Source: an uncultured Eubacteriales bacterium
Lineage (GTDB): Bacteria > Bacillota > Clostridia > Oscillospirales > Acutalibacteraceae
Reading direction: 5' to 3'
Length of the DNA: 64,000 nt
Assembly: GCA_934541115.1 (NCBI GenBank)
Contig: CAKTDF010000009.1
Span: 16,035-80,034, forward strand
The notes beneath the pieces were generated by a model that saw nothing but the letters and a program-made list of their open reading frames with translations, was not told where the DNA came from and ran no database searches. Position 1 is the stretch's first letter. Every line of letters begins with the position of its first letter. A program made the translations under genes and the position numbers. Positions 8,949 through 17,146 of the stretch are shown here, in pieces.

Positions 8949-9410
8949 ATGGATTTTAAACAGGCGTTGATAATCGTAATTTCCGGATTTTTCGGTGCAT
9001 GCGGCTTTGCCCTGCTTTTTCGTGTGCGCAAGGAACGCATTCTTTGGGCAACGATCGGCGGCGGACTGGTGTGCATTGTTTATGTTATTTCGGTAAAGTA
9101 TTTCAGCCACGAGTTTTTTCAGAATTTTTTTCCGGCGCTCGCCGGAGCGGTGTATTCCGAAATTATGGCAAGACTCACGAAATCACCGACAACAACTTTT
9201 CTCGCGAGCGCAATAATACCGCTTGTTCCCGGTGCAAAGCTATATTACACCATGTATTACTTCATTGTCAGCAACAAGCCGGCTTTCAATCAGGCATTGA
9301 CAGAGACTGCCCGTATTGCCGCAGGTCTTGCTGTGGGCGTCATTCTCGTTTCTGTTTTGGTCCACATAATCAATCACGGACGCTTTAAGCAGATATATGA
9401 TATCGATTAA
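8949..9410 (+). CDS. Threonine/serine exporter family protein, ThrE C-terminal-domain subunit
   Basis: 153-residue membrane protein corresponding to the C-terminal half of ThrE (DUF3815/YjjB type). It has four to five hydrophobic helices and the conserved segment ASAIIPLVPGAKLYYTMYY. ATG 8949 is preceded by GGAGG at 9 bases, lying inside the end of the first subunit gene. Together the two genes make the split ThrE transporter. A terminator follows 20 bases downstream, closing a two-gene operon. Confidence 0.85.
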   Translation: MDFKQALIIVISGFFGACGFALLFRVRKERILWATIGGGLVCIVYVISVKYFSHEFFQNFFPALAGAVYSEIMARLTKSPTTTFLASAIIPLVPGAKLYYTMYYFIVSNKPAFNQALTETARIAAGLAVGVILVSVLVHIINHGRFKQIYDID

Positions 9411-9429
9411 GAACAAGTGAAAACTTCAT

Positions 9430-9465
9430 AAGGGAGCCGGAAATCGGCTCCCTTTGCTTTTATAT
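9430..9465 (+). terminator. Terminator of the thrE-like operon
   Basis: AAGGGAGCCG pairs with CGGCTCCCTT around a short AAAT loop, followed by TGCTTTTAT. Confidence 0.85.
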
Positions 9466-9483
9466 CTATTATTTGACAATGCA

Positions 9484-9512
9484 TTGACTTTTTGAAAAAA
9501 GTGTAATACAAT
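9484..9512 (+). promoter_or_regulatory. Promoter of the 9519-9746 structured RNA
   Basis: TTGACT, 17-nt spacer, TACAAT. Transcription would begin at about 9519, which is exactly the first base of the long closing stem of the RNA. Confidence 0.7.
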
Positions 9513-9518
9513 AAAAAT

Positions 9519-9746
9519 GCCAAACTAATTCAATATACGAAAATTTGTTCAAGCCCTTTTTTCGAAGGGCGCAGTTTGTTGTACCTTACTCTATCTCATG
9601 AACATCTGAGTTTGTAAAAAATGCAAATTCCATTTGTGTTCGTGAAGTTAGGGTTTACACTGATTTTTCGTATATGATTTAGTTTGGCGACTATCGGAGT
9701 TTGCGTTTTTTGTGCGTCTGCTTCGGTAGGCGCACTTTTTGTTTTT
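9519..9746 (+). ncRNA. Free-standing structured small RNA (6S-like rod)
   Basis: About 228 nt with its own promoter and terminator. Bases 9519-9543 pair almost perfectly with 9665-9688, closing the molecule. Inside are a six-pair hairpin (9553-9570), a nine-pair helix (9596-9604 with 9637-9645, one G.U) and an apical helix (9608-9614 with 9624-9630). The 3' end is a stem at 9712-9735 followed by TTTTTGTTTTT. The size, closing stem and central opening resemble 6S RNA, the RNA polymerase decoy, but I cannot confirm its conserved bases. The SRP RNA apical loop, RNase P and tmRNA signatures are absent. It could also act as a leader for the gene at 9830, though the terminator argues for an independent RNA. 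Confidence 0.65.
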
Positions 9747-9829
9747 GTGGGGCAAATTGGTGCAGCTCAAAAAAGGAGGGTAGGGCTCGGTTTTTCCACA
9801 AAATACGGTTTTGAAAGGAAAAAGACAAA

Positions 9830-11800
9830 ATGAAAAGAACACTGAGAAAATCGCTGGCGGCAATTATGGCTGTTCTGATGCTTTTTTGTGTCTTGCCGCT
9901 CGGCTCTTTTGCGTCTGACGTTAAAGTACCGGAAGATGCGGTTGAGTTCAATGGGAATTATTATAAAGTTTATGAAGAAAATAAAAAGTGGACCGAAGCC
10001 GAAGCATGGTGCGAGGAACAAGGCGGTCATTTGGTGACGATAACATCGGCTGAAGAACAAGCGTTTATTGAACGGATAATCACCGGTGATAAAACTAACA
10101 TTTACTGGATAGGTCTGCGACTGGATACAGTTCCGCAAGCATGGGTTACGAATGAAAGTCTTTCATATACAAACTGGTCAGAAAACAATCCCGATCACAG
10201 AGTGGACGGAGAAGTGTATGTTAATATTTACGGTAAGGATCACATTGTCTACGGTAAGACTTGGCAAAAAAAGGGTCAGTGGAATGACTTAACAGATTCT
10301 GCAACCTCCGGGGAAGGCACAGATGTTGATTTTTATCAATTGTCAAAAACAGGTTTTATCTGTGAATGGGAAAAGTCCACTCCGGTCGGTTACGATTTTT
10401 ATAAGGACAGTTATAACTTCACTAACGAAAATTGGTACATATCTAAAAAGTATTTTACGAATTGGTATGGTCTGGATGCTGGAAATTTATTGTATAAAAA
10501 TCTCGGTGGGTATTCTGATGGTTGCTGTTTCGGCATGGCATACACAACAGCTTTATTTTATAACTCAAAACCCGATGTTACTTCTATTATTGTCAAACCG
10601 CGCATTTCAGAAGATACTTGCTCTAATTTGAGGGACGCTCTTTCTCTGTCGGAAGTGGATATTGGTGGCGAAAAAATTTCTGTATTGGATTATATTAAAT
10701 ACTCGCATATTTATCAATACAGTTCGGTATCTGAGAAAAACTCTGTTTGGACGGACATTTCAACAATTTATAACGTTGTTAAAAGCTATTTGGATAATGA
10801 TAGTATTGGTGTCACAATAGGAATGACCCGTAACGATGGTAACGGTGGTCACAGAGTTTTAGCTGTTGGAATTGACGGAAACGATATCTTAGTTGATGAT
10901 CCGAATAACAGTTCCGGTTTTGAAAGAATCACAGTAGGCGAAAACAATTATTGGAGTTTTTCTGGTTTGCCTGGCTGGAACAGCGATACTTGCAGGATTA
11001 GATATAGTTCAGACATTTATGTGCCATATGAAGCTTTGCTTTCTGGAAAAGCGCCAAACAAGAAAAATACTAGTGGGGAAGAGAAATATGTAACCGGAAT
11101 GGATTCCCTTGCAAAAGATAATTTACTTTTAACTGTAAGCAACAGCAATTCTGAAATTGATTCAAATGATATTATTGAAATCAATTCTGATGATTATGTT
11201 AAAAAATCCGACAAAACTGTGAAGTTATATTGGCTTTTGAACGATAAGTCAATCTCTGTTTCAAACACCGGTGGCGAAGAAAACGAAGTTTGCCTTGCAG
11301 GCAACGGCTCAATTTTAACGGCGAGCGTATCAGATAAAAGTGATGTGACAATGACAATTGACGCTCAAAAAACAGAAACAAAAATCAATGCTGTTCCCGG
11401 CAATACATACACAGTTTCGGTTATTAGATTTAACGATGAAGAAGAAGCTGTTGAAATAAAAGTATCCGGCACTGCCGCAGGAAAAACTGTTACTGCATCA
11501 AAAACCGACACAGGTGTTGTAGTATCCGGACTTAATAATATTACCATCAAGTATATTAAAGATGATGTTGAAATTTCGGATGCAAAGGCTGATGTTCCGG
11601 ACGGACGCGAGGTCAACATTTCGGTTGACGAAAAGAGCGGCAACATTGAAACGGATTTTAAAACCGAAAGTCCTGCCGAAGACCAAACTGAAAACGCCTG
11701 TCCGTTCTGCGGCAAGGTTCACGGAAAGGGCTTCATTGAAAGAGTGATTGCGTTCTTCCATATGATTTTTGCGTTTTTCAAAAAACTGTTTCACCGTTGA
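9830..11800 (+). CDS. Secreted C-type-lectin-like / papain-fold peptidase-like protein
   Basis: 656 residues. Signal peptide at 1-29. Residues about 38-182 form a C-type-lectin-like domain (YWIGL at 92-96, FICEWE near 180, Cys61/Cys178 as the likely disulfide). Residues about 225-375 look like a papain-fold/C39-type region with GCCFGMAY (Cys232/233), GGHRVLAVGID (His341) and VDDPNN (Asp357) as a possible catalytic triad. Then come beta-rich repeats of about 250 residues and a Cys-pair tail, CPFCGKVHGKG, leading into an F-rich amphipathic helix ending KKLFHR. No LPxTG or lipobox. The gene is visibly more A/T-rich than its neighbours, suggesting horizontal origin. Ribosome site AAAGGAAAAAG. Peptidase activity is inference. 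Confidence 0.75.
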   Translation: MKRTLRKSLAAIMAVLMLFCVLPLGSFASDVKVPEDAVEFNGNYYKVYEENKKWTEAEAWCEEQGGHLVTITSAEEQAFIERIITGDKTNIYWIGLRLDTVPQAWVTNESLSYTNWSENNPDHRVDGEVYVNIYGKDHIVYGKTWQKKGQWNDLTDSATSGEGTDVDFYQLSKTGFICEWEKSTPVGYDFYKDSYNFTNENWYISKKYFTNWYGLDAGNLLYKNLGGYSDGCCFGMAYTTALFYNSKPDVTSIIVKPRISEDTCSNLRDALSLSEVDIGGEKISVLDYIKYSHIYQYSSVSEKNSVWTDISTIYNVVKSYLDNDSIGVTIGMTRNDGNGGHRVLAVGIDGNDILVDDPNNSSGFERITVGENNYWSFSGLPGWNSDTCRIRYSSDIYVPYEALLSGKAPNKKNTSGEEKYVTGMDSLAKDNLLLTVSNSNSEIDSNDIIEINSDDYVKKSDKTVKLYWLLNDKSISVSNTGGEENEVCLAGNGSILTASVSDKSDVTMTIDAQKTETKINAVPGNTYTVSVIRFNDEEEAVEIKVSGTAAGKTVTASKTDTGVVVSGLNNITIKYIKDDVEISDAKADVPDGREVNISVDEKSGNIETDFKTESPAEDQTENACPFCGKVHGKGFIERVIAFFHMIFAFFKKLFHR

Positions 11801-11880
11801 GCCATCAAAGCAAAGGCATAACGTAACAAATCTCGGCTGACACCCTTTGGCGCAAAACCGAGCCGCAGATTTGAAAAAGA

Positions 11881-11932
11881 AAAAGCTATACTTCCCATAC
11901 TGTTTTAAACAGTACGAAAGTATAGCTTTTTA
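11881..11932. terminator. Bidirectional terminator between the lectin-like gene and the phosphatase gene
   Basis: AAAAGCTATACTT pairs with AAGTATAGCTTTT, with an inner CATACTG/CAGTACG extension; A- and T-runs on both sides let it work for both converging genes. Confidence 0.8.
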
Positions 11933-11965
11933 TTATTGATGCATGAACAATGCGGAAGTCAAAGC

Positions 11966-13138
11966 TTAAAAATAGCTGACCTTGACATGCTTGCCCATCT
12001 TTTTCAGGCAGTCTGAAAGCTCCTCAACAAGGTTCATTTTAATGTTGAAGTTGATTGGGAGTTCTGGATTCTGGTGCGCCGGATTGACCGCTCTGCCAAC
12101 AAAAAAGTTGATATCCGTTGCCTCTTCAAAAAGCATACGGCAAATGAGAGAGGCACCGTCGCGGCTGAAGCTCCAGTGTTCGTACTCCTCGTTGTCGGCA
12201 AGGGCGTCCTTTGCATATTCAATGACTTTGTTGATGGTGATAACTCCCTCGGTAACAAGGTCAACGCCCTCAAGCTCGGCAATCGGCGGAACGTCGCTTT
12301 TTACAAAATTAAGCGTCGGTTTGAGCTTTTTTCCAAGAAAATCTGCCGCGATTGAAGATGTTGTTCCGCCGCAGACGATGTGCTTGCCTTCCTTTGAAAA
12401 AAAGAGCGACATCATTCTTCCGCAGTCGTCACGGTTGCGCGGCGGACCGAAAAGCAGGTTCATCGGTTCCCGCTTTCTGATTCTCACAACGCAGGCTGTG
12501 GCGTCGTCGCCGGGGTGACCTCCGTACTGGCGGAAGCACTCGTCAACAAGCATGGTGGAAAGAGTTTTTGCCGTATAACCGACGGGGGCAAGATTTTTCA
12601 TAAACTCTGCAATGTCTTCACGTTTCCAACCGAAGTTGTATGCGCGACCGATTCCGGCGTGCGGACAACCGTCGCTCATTGCAACAAAAATATCGTTTTC
12701 CTGAAGCATAACCGTTGAACGGTAGATCTTTTTTCCGTCAATATTGGTTTCGCTTTCCGGGTAATTATATATTTCGCCGTCTCTGATGAGAATTATATGC
12801 GGATTGTCAAATTGAATAAGTTCGGCAACACGGTTGTCTTTGAGATGAATTATTGTAAATGTTGAATATGCAACGCCGCGGACAGAGCAGATCGGCAGAG
12901 CCTGGGCAATTGTTGAAACGCATTCCTCGAGTCCGATTCCCTGCGCAACCATTGTTGAAATGATTTTTGACGTCAGCGTTGAAAGAATGCTTGCTTTTAC
13001 ACCGCTGCCGAGTCCGTCTGCGAGAACAATTACGCTCGAGTTTTCGCCCTGCTCAACAACGTCAACGTGGTCGCCGCAAAGCTGCTCTCCCTCGTGATTG
13101 ATACTCTTCCAGCCGATTTCAGAGCAAAGATTATTCAT
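11966..13138 (-). CDS. SpoIIE-type PP2C serine phosphatase of the sensory hydrogenase module
   Basis: 390 residues, cytoplasmic. The N-terminal two-thirds is a PP2C/SpoIIE phosphatase: VLADGLGSGVKAS supplies the first metal-binding Asp, AMSDGCPHAG the central one and HPGDDATACVVRI the last. The C-terminal 150 residues are a separate conserved segment (GGTTSSIAADFLG) seen with phosphatases of clostridial hydrogenase clusters. It overlaps the sensory-hydrogenase gene by 8 bases and ends the five-gene unit that begins at 16108. By analogy with SpoIIE/RsbU it should dephosphorylate a serine on a partner protein, perhaps an anti-sigma antagonist; none is encoded here. Confidence 0.85.
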   Translation of the reverse strand: MNNLCSEIGWKSINHEGEQLCGDHVDVVEQGENSSVIVLADGLGSGVKASILSTLTSKIISTMVAQGIGLEECVSTIAQALPICSVRGVAYSTFTIIHLKDNRVAELIQFDNPHIILIRDGEIYNYPESETNIDGKKIYRSTVMLQENDIFVAMSDGCPHAGIGRAYNFGWKREDIAEFMKNLAPVGYTAKTLSTMLVDECFRQYGGHPGDDATACVVRIRKREPMNLLFGPPRNRDDCGRMMSLFFSKEGKHIVCGGTTSSIAADFLGKKLKPTLNFVKSDVPPIAELEGVDLVTEGVITINKVIEYAKDALADNEEYEHWSFSRDGASLICRMLFEEATDINFFVGRAVNPAHQNPELPINFNIKMNLVEELSDCLKKMGKHVKVSYF

Positions 13139-14804
13139 CGACTATCGACTCCTTAAGCTTTGAAAGTGCAATTTTGGTCTCTGCTGCGGTTTCTCCGAGA
13201 AGAGACGCAATTTCCTGGACAATTCTCATCTGCTTGTCAACAACCTTGTCTGCAACTTCAACGGTCTGACGGCTGATGGTCTCTTTTTTTCTGCGCTGTG
13301 TTTCTTCCTCCGTAACGTCGCGCAGAATGCAGAAGAGCAGGCGATATTCTTTGTCGTATATAATGCTTTCTTCAACATATTTTTCATATTCTGCGAGGAA
13401 AACACGCTTGTCTCTGATATCCTGCTTTGTTGTGAGAACTTCAAGAAAATCGCACGGGTCATAAACGCGGACTATCTGACCGCCGAGAATATCGGAGGCA
13501 AGGCGAATATTGAGAATTTTTTGTGCAGGTTTGTTGATCTGCTGAACCTCAAGGCTCTCGTTGAGCACTATAAGACCGTTTGGCGTGTTGCGGATAATGG
13601 TATCCGAAAAGCTTTCTGCTCTGTCCTTGAGATACGGCAGGCACATTGTGACCGAGGCTTTGCCCTGATAGATCGCAACGGCTTTTTCGCGGCAGGTGTT
13701 GTATCCGCAGCTGCCGCAGTTAAGCTCATCAGAGGGCTTGCTTTTGCCCATTTTGAGCAGAATATCTGTGATTTCGCTTTCGCTTGGCATTGGCAGACGT
13801 TGTTCAATCGTTTCAAAGCTCTTTTGCAGCTCCGCTTCACTCACGTCGTCAACGATGAAATCGTTTTTTCCCGCTGCCGCAGCAACGGCGGCAAAATCCC
13901 TGACAGGGGAGCGGTGGAATTTTTCCATAACCGGACCGCCCACACAGCTGCCCGGGCAGACAGACATTTCAATAAAGCATTTGTGCAGTCCTCCGTTTTC
14001 AATGTCTCTGAGCGCGGCAATGCAGTTTTCTGCTCCGTCAATTGCCATATATGTGTAGTCGGTAGCTTTCTTTTCCATTGTTTTGAGTATCCCGCCCGTG
14101 GTGGGGAAAAAGCGGGCGCGGCTGTTTTCGCTGTGATCGGGCAGTTTTTCCGGCTCAACTCCGGCCTCTTTGAAAAGCAAAGAAAGCTCATCAAATGTCA
14201 GCACTGCGTCAACAAAGCCCTCGTAATACTGCGCCTCGTCCTTTTTTGCAACACAGGGACCGATAAAAACAACTTTTGCGTTTGGAATACGCCTTTTTAT
14301 GTCGCGCCCGTGAGCCTGCATCGGCGAAAGTACGTCTGCAAGATACGGAACGAGGGCAGGAAAGTGCTTTTGAATCAGCAGATTTGCGCTGTGGCAGCAA
14401 GAGCTGATAATAATGTCGCGTCCGCCGTCTTCAATCATTTTGTCATATTCTTTTTTGACTATGGTTGCACCGATGGCGGTTTCCTCCGCCGCAAAAAATC
14501 CGAGCTGTTTGAGTGCGTTTTCCATTGCGCCGATTCCGACGTCGGGATAATTCGCAACAAATGAGGGCGCAAGCGAGGCAACAACCGGTTCGCCGGTTTG
14601 AAAAAGAACCTTGACTTTTTCAATTTCGCTGACGATCTGCTTTGCATCCTGCGGACAGACAACAAAGCAGGTGCCGCACATGATGCATTCATTGCCGATA
14701 ATGTATGCCTGGTTGCCGGAAAAGCGTATGGCTTTGACCGGGCAATGGCGCAGACATTTATAACAGTTTTTGCAGTTTGATTTTTTAAGCGTAAGACAGT
14801 CCAT
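13131..14804 (-). CDS. Sensory [FeFe]-hydrogenase with PAS domain (HydS/HfsB type)
   Basis: 557 residues. Two [4Fe-4S] ferredoxin motifs at Cys11-14-17-21 and Cys40-43-46-50, then the H-cluster domain with SSCCHSA (Cys136-137), GPCVAKKDE (Cys184) and CPGSCVGGP (Cys283, 287), then a third cluster motif CGSCGYNTC near residue 390 and a PAS domain (NTPNGLIVLNESLEVQQINK). The L1/L2/L3 motifs depart from catalytic HydA in the way known for group C/D sensory hydrogenases. Start ATG 14804 has AAAGGAG upstream; the frame is open further 5' without a ribosome site. There is no kinase domain, so output probably goes through the overlapping SpoIIE phosphatase gene. H2 sensing is established only by family analogy. 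Confidence 0.9.
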   Translation of the reverse strand: MDCLTLKKSNCKNCYKCLRHCPVKAIRFSGNQAYIIGNECIMCGTCFVVCPQDAKQIVSEIEKVKVLFQTGEPVVASLAPSFVANYPDVGIGAMENALKQLGFFAAEETAIGATIVKKEYDKMIEDGGRDIIISSCCHSANLLIQKHFPALVPYLADVLSPMQAHGRDIKRRIPNAKVVFIGPCVAKKDEAQYYEGFVDAVLTFDELSLLFKEAGVEPEKLPDHSENSRARFFPTTGGILKTMEKKATDYTYMAIDGAENCIAALRDIENGGLHKCFIEMSVCPGSCVGGPVMEKFHRSPVRDFAAVAAAAGKNDFIVDDVSEAELQKSFETIEQRLPMPSESEITDILLKMGKSKPSDELNCGSCGYNTCREKAVAIYQGKASVTMCLPYLKDRAESFSDTIIRNTPNGLIVLNESLEVQQINKPAQKILNIRLASDILGGQIVRVYDPCDFLEVLTTKQDIRDKRVFLAEYEKYVEESIIYDKEYRLLFCILRDVTEEETQRRKKETISRQTVEVADKVVDKQMRIVQEIASLLGETAAETKIALSKLKESIVDE

Positions 14805-14806
14805 TT

Positions 14807-15067
14807 TTAAACTCCTTTTGCTTTGCAGATACTGAGCACCTTGGCTTTGAAAAAGGCAGGAAAGTTTTCCGGCGTTATGCCGGTGAAAATTTTGTCTCCA
14901 ACCGTAACTGTAACTCCGGTGCGGTTGCATTTTCCTGTGCAGAAGCTGCCGCTCAGGCTGACCTGATTTTCAAGTCCGTTTTCTGCAATTGCCTGATTAA
15001 AAAGCTCAACCAGCTTTTCCGAACCTTTGAGATGGCAGGAAGAGCCGACGCAAATTTTTACAACCAT
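14807..15067 (-). CDS. Thioredoxin-like [2Fe-2S] ferredoxin
   Basis: 86 residues, the fold of the NuoE/HydC C-terminal domain as a single protein. The cluster ligands are CVGSSC (C-x4-C) and CTGKC (C-x3-C). Its ATG overlaps the TGA of the preceding ferredoxin gene (TGATG), so the two are translationally coupled, with GGAGG upstream. It lies 2 bases before the sensory hydrogenase and probably exchanges electrons with it. A TTG one codon earlier is a weaker start. Confidence 0.88.
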   Translation of the reverse strand: MVVKICVGSSCHLKGSEKLVELFNQAIAENGLENQVSLSGSFCTGKCNRTGVTVTVGDKIFTGITPENFPAFFKAKVLSICKAKGV

Positions 15068-15309
15068 CAATTAACCCTCCTGAGAACATTTTCGTCAAAA
15101 AATTCTTTAACCTTGTCCGGTCGAACGGAGAAAAATTCTCCGTCAACCGTTGTGCAAACTCCAAGCTGACATTTGCCCATGCAAAACTCTCCGGAAAGCT
15201 CAATCTTGTCTCCGAGATTGTTTTGAGCTATAAGGGACTGAAGATCTTCAACAACTTTTCTTGTGCCTTTAATGTGGCATGAAGAGCCGATGCAAACCGT
15301 AATTTTCAC
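15067..15309 (-). CDS. Thioredoxin-like [2Fe-2S] ferredoxin
   Basis: 80 residues, paralogue of the next gene, with cluster ligands CIGSSC and CMGKC. It starts with GTG (GTGAAAATTAC) behind GGGGGAA. Between the APH-like gene and the second ferredoxin, it is part of the sensory-hydrogenase unit. The duplicated small ferredoxins may form the electron path between the sensory H-cluster and another partner. Confidence 0.87.
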   Translation of the reverse strand: MKITVCIGSSCHIKGTRKVVEDLQSLIAQNNLGDKIELSGEFCMGKCQLGVCTTVDGEFFSVRPDKVKEFFDENVLRRVN

Positions 15310-15373
15310 AAGATTCCCCCTTGCAGACCGAAATTGTTGATTGAATTTCTTAAAACTTTGAGTTGATCGGTAG

Positions 15374-16108
15374 TTATTTTATAAACGGAAAAAGAAGCTC
15401 ACGTTCTTCTTCCTTGCTTTTTGCATACTGTGCTGCGGCAACAACGGGCAGCCACTTGTCAAAGTTCTCTTTTTTTATGTTGCTTTTTTCACAGAACAAA
15501 TCAAGGTAATACTCGGCAATTTTCTGTCCGTCTCTCAAAAACAAAAGCAAAAACGTTTGCAAAGCGTCGGCGATCGGTGAGCCGTTTGCCGCGTGAGACC
15601 AGTCAATGATGAATGGCGTGCCGTCATTTCCTATAATGACATTTGACGGATAAAAGTCGCCGTGACAGAGTGCATTTTCTTCCGGCAGCGATTCAAGACT
15701 GAGGAGCAGCTCCTTACGAATCGGCGCAGAAAGCCCGGCAGAGCAAATTCTGTTTGAAAGGCTGCTTTTGAAAGAGGTCGGAAGAGAACAGCTCTTTTTT
15801 TGAATTTCAAGCTGTGCGTCAACAAAGAGCGACAAGTACCCCTCTTTCCTTTCGGGTTTTTCTTTCATCAGCCTGAGGACGCTTTTGCCCTCAATATATT
15901 TAGAAACGAGCGCCGGCTTTCCGTTGACTGTTGTAACTTCAAGCAGCTTTGGAACATTGAGTCCGGCTTCTTCGGCATATGCCAGATTCAGAGCCTCTCT
16001 GAGTATGTCTGTTTTGGAATAGCCCGAATTAAAAACTTTAATGCAGCGGTCTTCATCGCAAAAAACAGTCTTGCTGTTTCTGACCGCGATAATTCTGTCT
16101 AACTGCAC
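15374..16108 (-). CDS. Aminoglycoside-phosphotransferase-fold (APH) protein in the hydrogenase cluster
   Basis: 244 residues, protein-kinase-like fold. ATP-binding lysine region (CIKVFNSG) near residue 25, catalytic loop LCHGDFYPSNVII and metal-binding IIDWSHA. Start GTG with AGGAGG 8 bases upstream. The APH family phosphorylates antibiotics, choline and other small molecules, or occasionally protein. It is first in a tight unit with two ferredoxins, a sensory hydrogenase and a phosphatase, so antibiotic resistance is unlikely; a signalling kinase opposing the phosphatase is an attractive but untested idea. Confidence 0.8.
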   Translation of the reverse strand: MQLDRIIAVRNSKTVFCDEDRCIKVFNSGYSKTDILREALNLAYAEEAGLNVPKLLEVTTVNGKPALVSKYIEGKSVLRLMKEKPERKEGYLSLFVDAQLEIQKKSCSLPTSFKSSLSNRICSAGLSAPIRKELLLSLESLPEENALCHGDFYPSNVIIGNDGTPFIIDWSHAANGSPIADALQTFLLLFLRDGQKIAEYYLDLFCEKSNIKKENFDKWLPVVAAAQYAKSKEEERELLFPFIK

Positions 16109-16234
16109 GGCTGTTTCCTCCTTTGAATTATGCTGACTTCATCTTTTCTAATGATATCACACTTTTTTATGAATTTTAGTGCAGTTTTGACATAATAAGC
16201 ACCATAATTATTTTTATTTCGGCGTTGATGACAT

Positions 16235-16281
16235 AAAAAGCGGCGGGAACCGAAAGTGCACAAGCACACGACTGCCGCCGC
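16235..16281 (-). terminator. Terminator of rex
   Basis: On the minus strand GCGGCGG pairs with CCGCCGC and is followed by TTTTTATG. A second large hairpin (GGGCT/AGCCC with inner helices) lies at about 16290-16365. Rex transcription therefore ends before the APH-led unit, which needs its own promoter in 16109-16234; none was clear. Confidence 0.7.
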
Positions 16282-16375
16282 AAAGGTCAAAGACCGCCGG
16301 GCTTATTTGAGCAAAAGGAAAAGAACCGTTTGTTCTTCCCTCTTGCTGTTTAGCCCGGTTATCTTTCACCATACC

Positions 16376-16993
16376 TTATTGTTTGATTTGCATCTTAAGA
16401 TGCGCGAGCGAAAGAGCAAGATTTTCATATTGAACCGCTACGTCTGCCGGCGTATAAAGTCGGCACGGTGCAAAGCACCAAATGGCTTTTATACCGTTTT
16501 CACACAGCATGTCGCAGACCTCCTGCGCCGCTTCTTTGGGAACGGCAATTACGCCGAGGCGAATGTTGTTTTCGCGGCAGTATGAAGAAAGATCCTCAAT
16601 CGGCAGGAGGGGCTTTCCTCCCTTTGAAAACTCGGGAGTCTTTATCTTCGGGTCAAAAGCCGAAAGAATACTGATTCCGTATTTTTCAAAGCCGTTATAA
16701 TCAAGCAGTGCTTTTCCGAGCCGTCCTGCTCCCATAATCACGGCGTTTCCGTCTTCTGCTTTGAGCAGGGCCTCAAGCCGCTCGGTCAGCTCCTGTCTGA
16801 GGTAGCCGACGCGCGGTTTTCCCGTGGCGCTGATTGCGCCGAGGTCTTTTCTGACCTGAACTTCGCCAAAGCCGAGATTTTTTGCAATTGAAGTTGCGGA
16901 AATTGTTGTAATGCTTTCGTCAAGGCTTTTGAGATATCCGAGATATGACGGAACTCTGCCGAGAGTAGCCTTTGAAACTTTATTCTGCTCCAA
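16376..16993 (-). CDS. rex: Redox-sensing transcriptional repressor Rex
   Basis: 205-residue dimeric repressor that senses NADH/NAD+ and controls fermentation and hydrogenase genes. The N-terminal winged helix reads SKATLGRVPSYLGYLKSL...QVRKDLGAIS; the Rossmann domain follows with IMGAGRLGKALL and later GVIAVPKEAAQEVCD. I place the start at TTG 16993, because family members begin a few residues before VSKA and GGTGG lies upstream; the frame is open 108 bases further 5' through repeat sequence. Downstream of hydA on the same strand, it probably regulates this cluster, although I found no clear TTGTTAA-N4-TTAACAA operator. Confidence 0.93.
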   Translation of the reverse strand: MEQNKVSKATLGRVPSYLGYLKSLDESITTISATSIAKNLGFGEVQVRKDLGAISATGKPRVGYLRQELTERLEALLKAEDGNAVIMGAGRLGKALLDYNGFEKYGISILSAFDPKIKTPEFSKGGKPLLPIEDLSSYCRENNIRLGVIAVPKEAAQEVCDMLCENGIKAIWCFAPCRLYTPADVAVQYENLALSLAHLKMQIKQ

Positions 16994-17010
16994 AAAAACA
17001 CCACCGTTCC

Positions 17011-17137
17011 TTAGGGTAACACCGCACAATTGAGGTGTGCGAATTGCATAGTAAGATTTGTCGTCGGGTTGCACAAAGATTTTGCAGGCTTGTCGGTTCA
17101 AGTCGAAAAATTTTTGTGCGGCGTTGCATTAATAATC
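17011..17137. repeat. Dispersed palindromic repeat, family A, copy 1
   Basis: Left part TTAGGGTAACACCGCACAAT, right part TTTTTGTGCGGCGTTGCATT; the ends are inverted relatives of each other. The core TTTTGCAGGCTTGTCGG recurs in inverted orientation at 51378-51447, and the left part recurs at 35903. It separates the hydrogenase operon from rex, so it may terminate or stabilise the upstream transcript. Confidence 0.6.
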
Positions 17138-17146
17138 TTTATACTC

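Noticed and set aside
9519..9688. Miniature transposable element with 25-bp terminal inverted repeats
   Set aside because: No target-site duplication; the promoter starts exactly at the first arm and a terminator follows, which fits an RNA gene better.
13521..14564. Long plus-strand open frame of 347 codons opposite the sensory hydrogenase
   Set aside because: No ribosome site or family resemblance; it mirrors a clearly coding gene on the other strand.
15374..16108. Antibiotic-resistance aminoglycoside phosphotransferase
   Set aside because: The fold is APH-like but the gene is embedded in a hydrogenase signalling unit; context argues against resistance.
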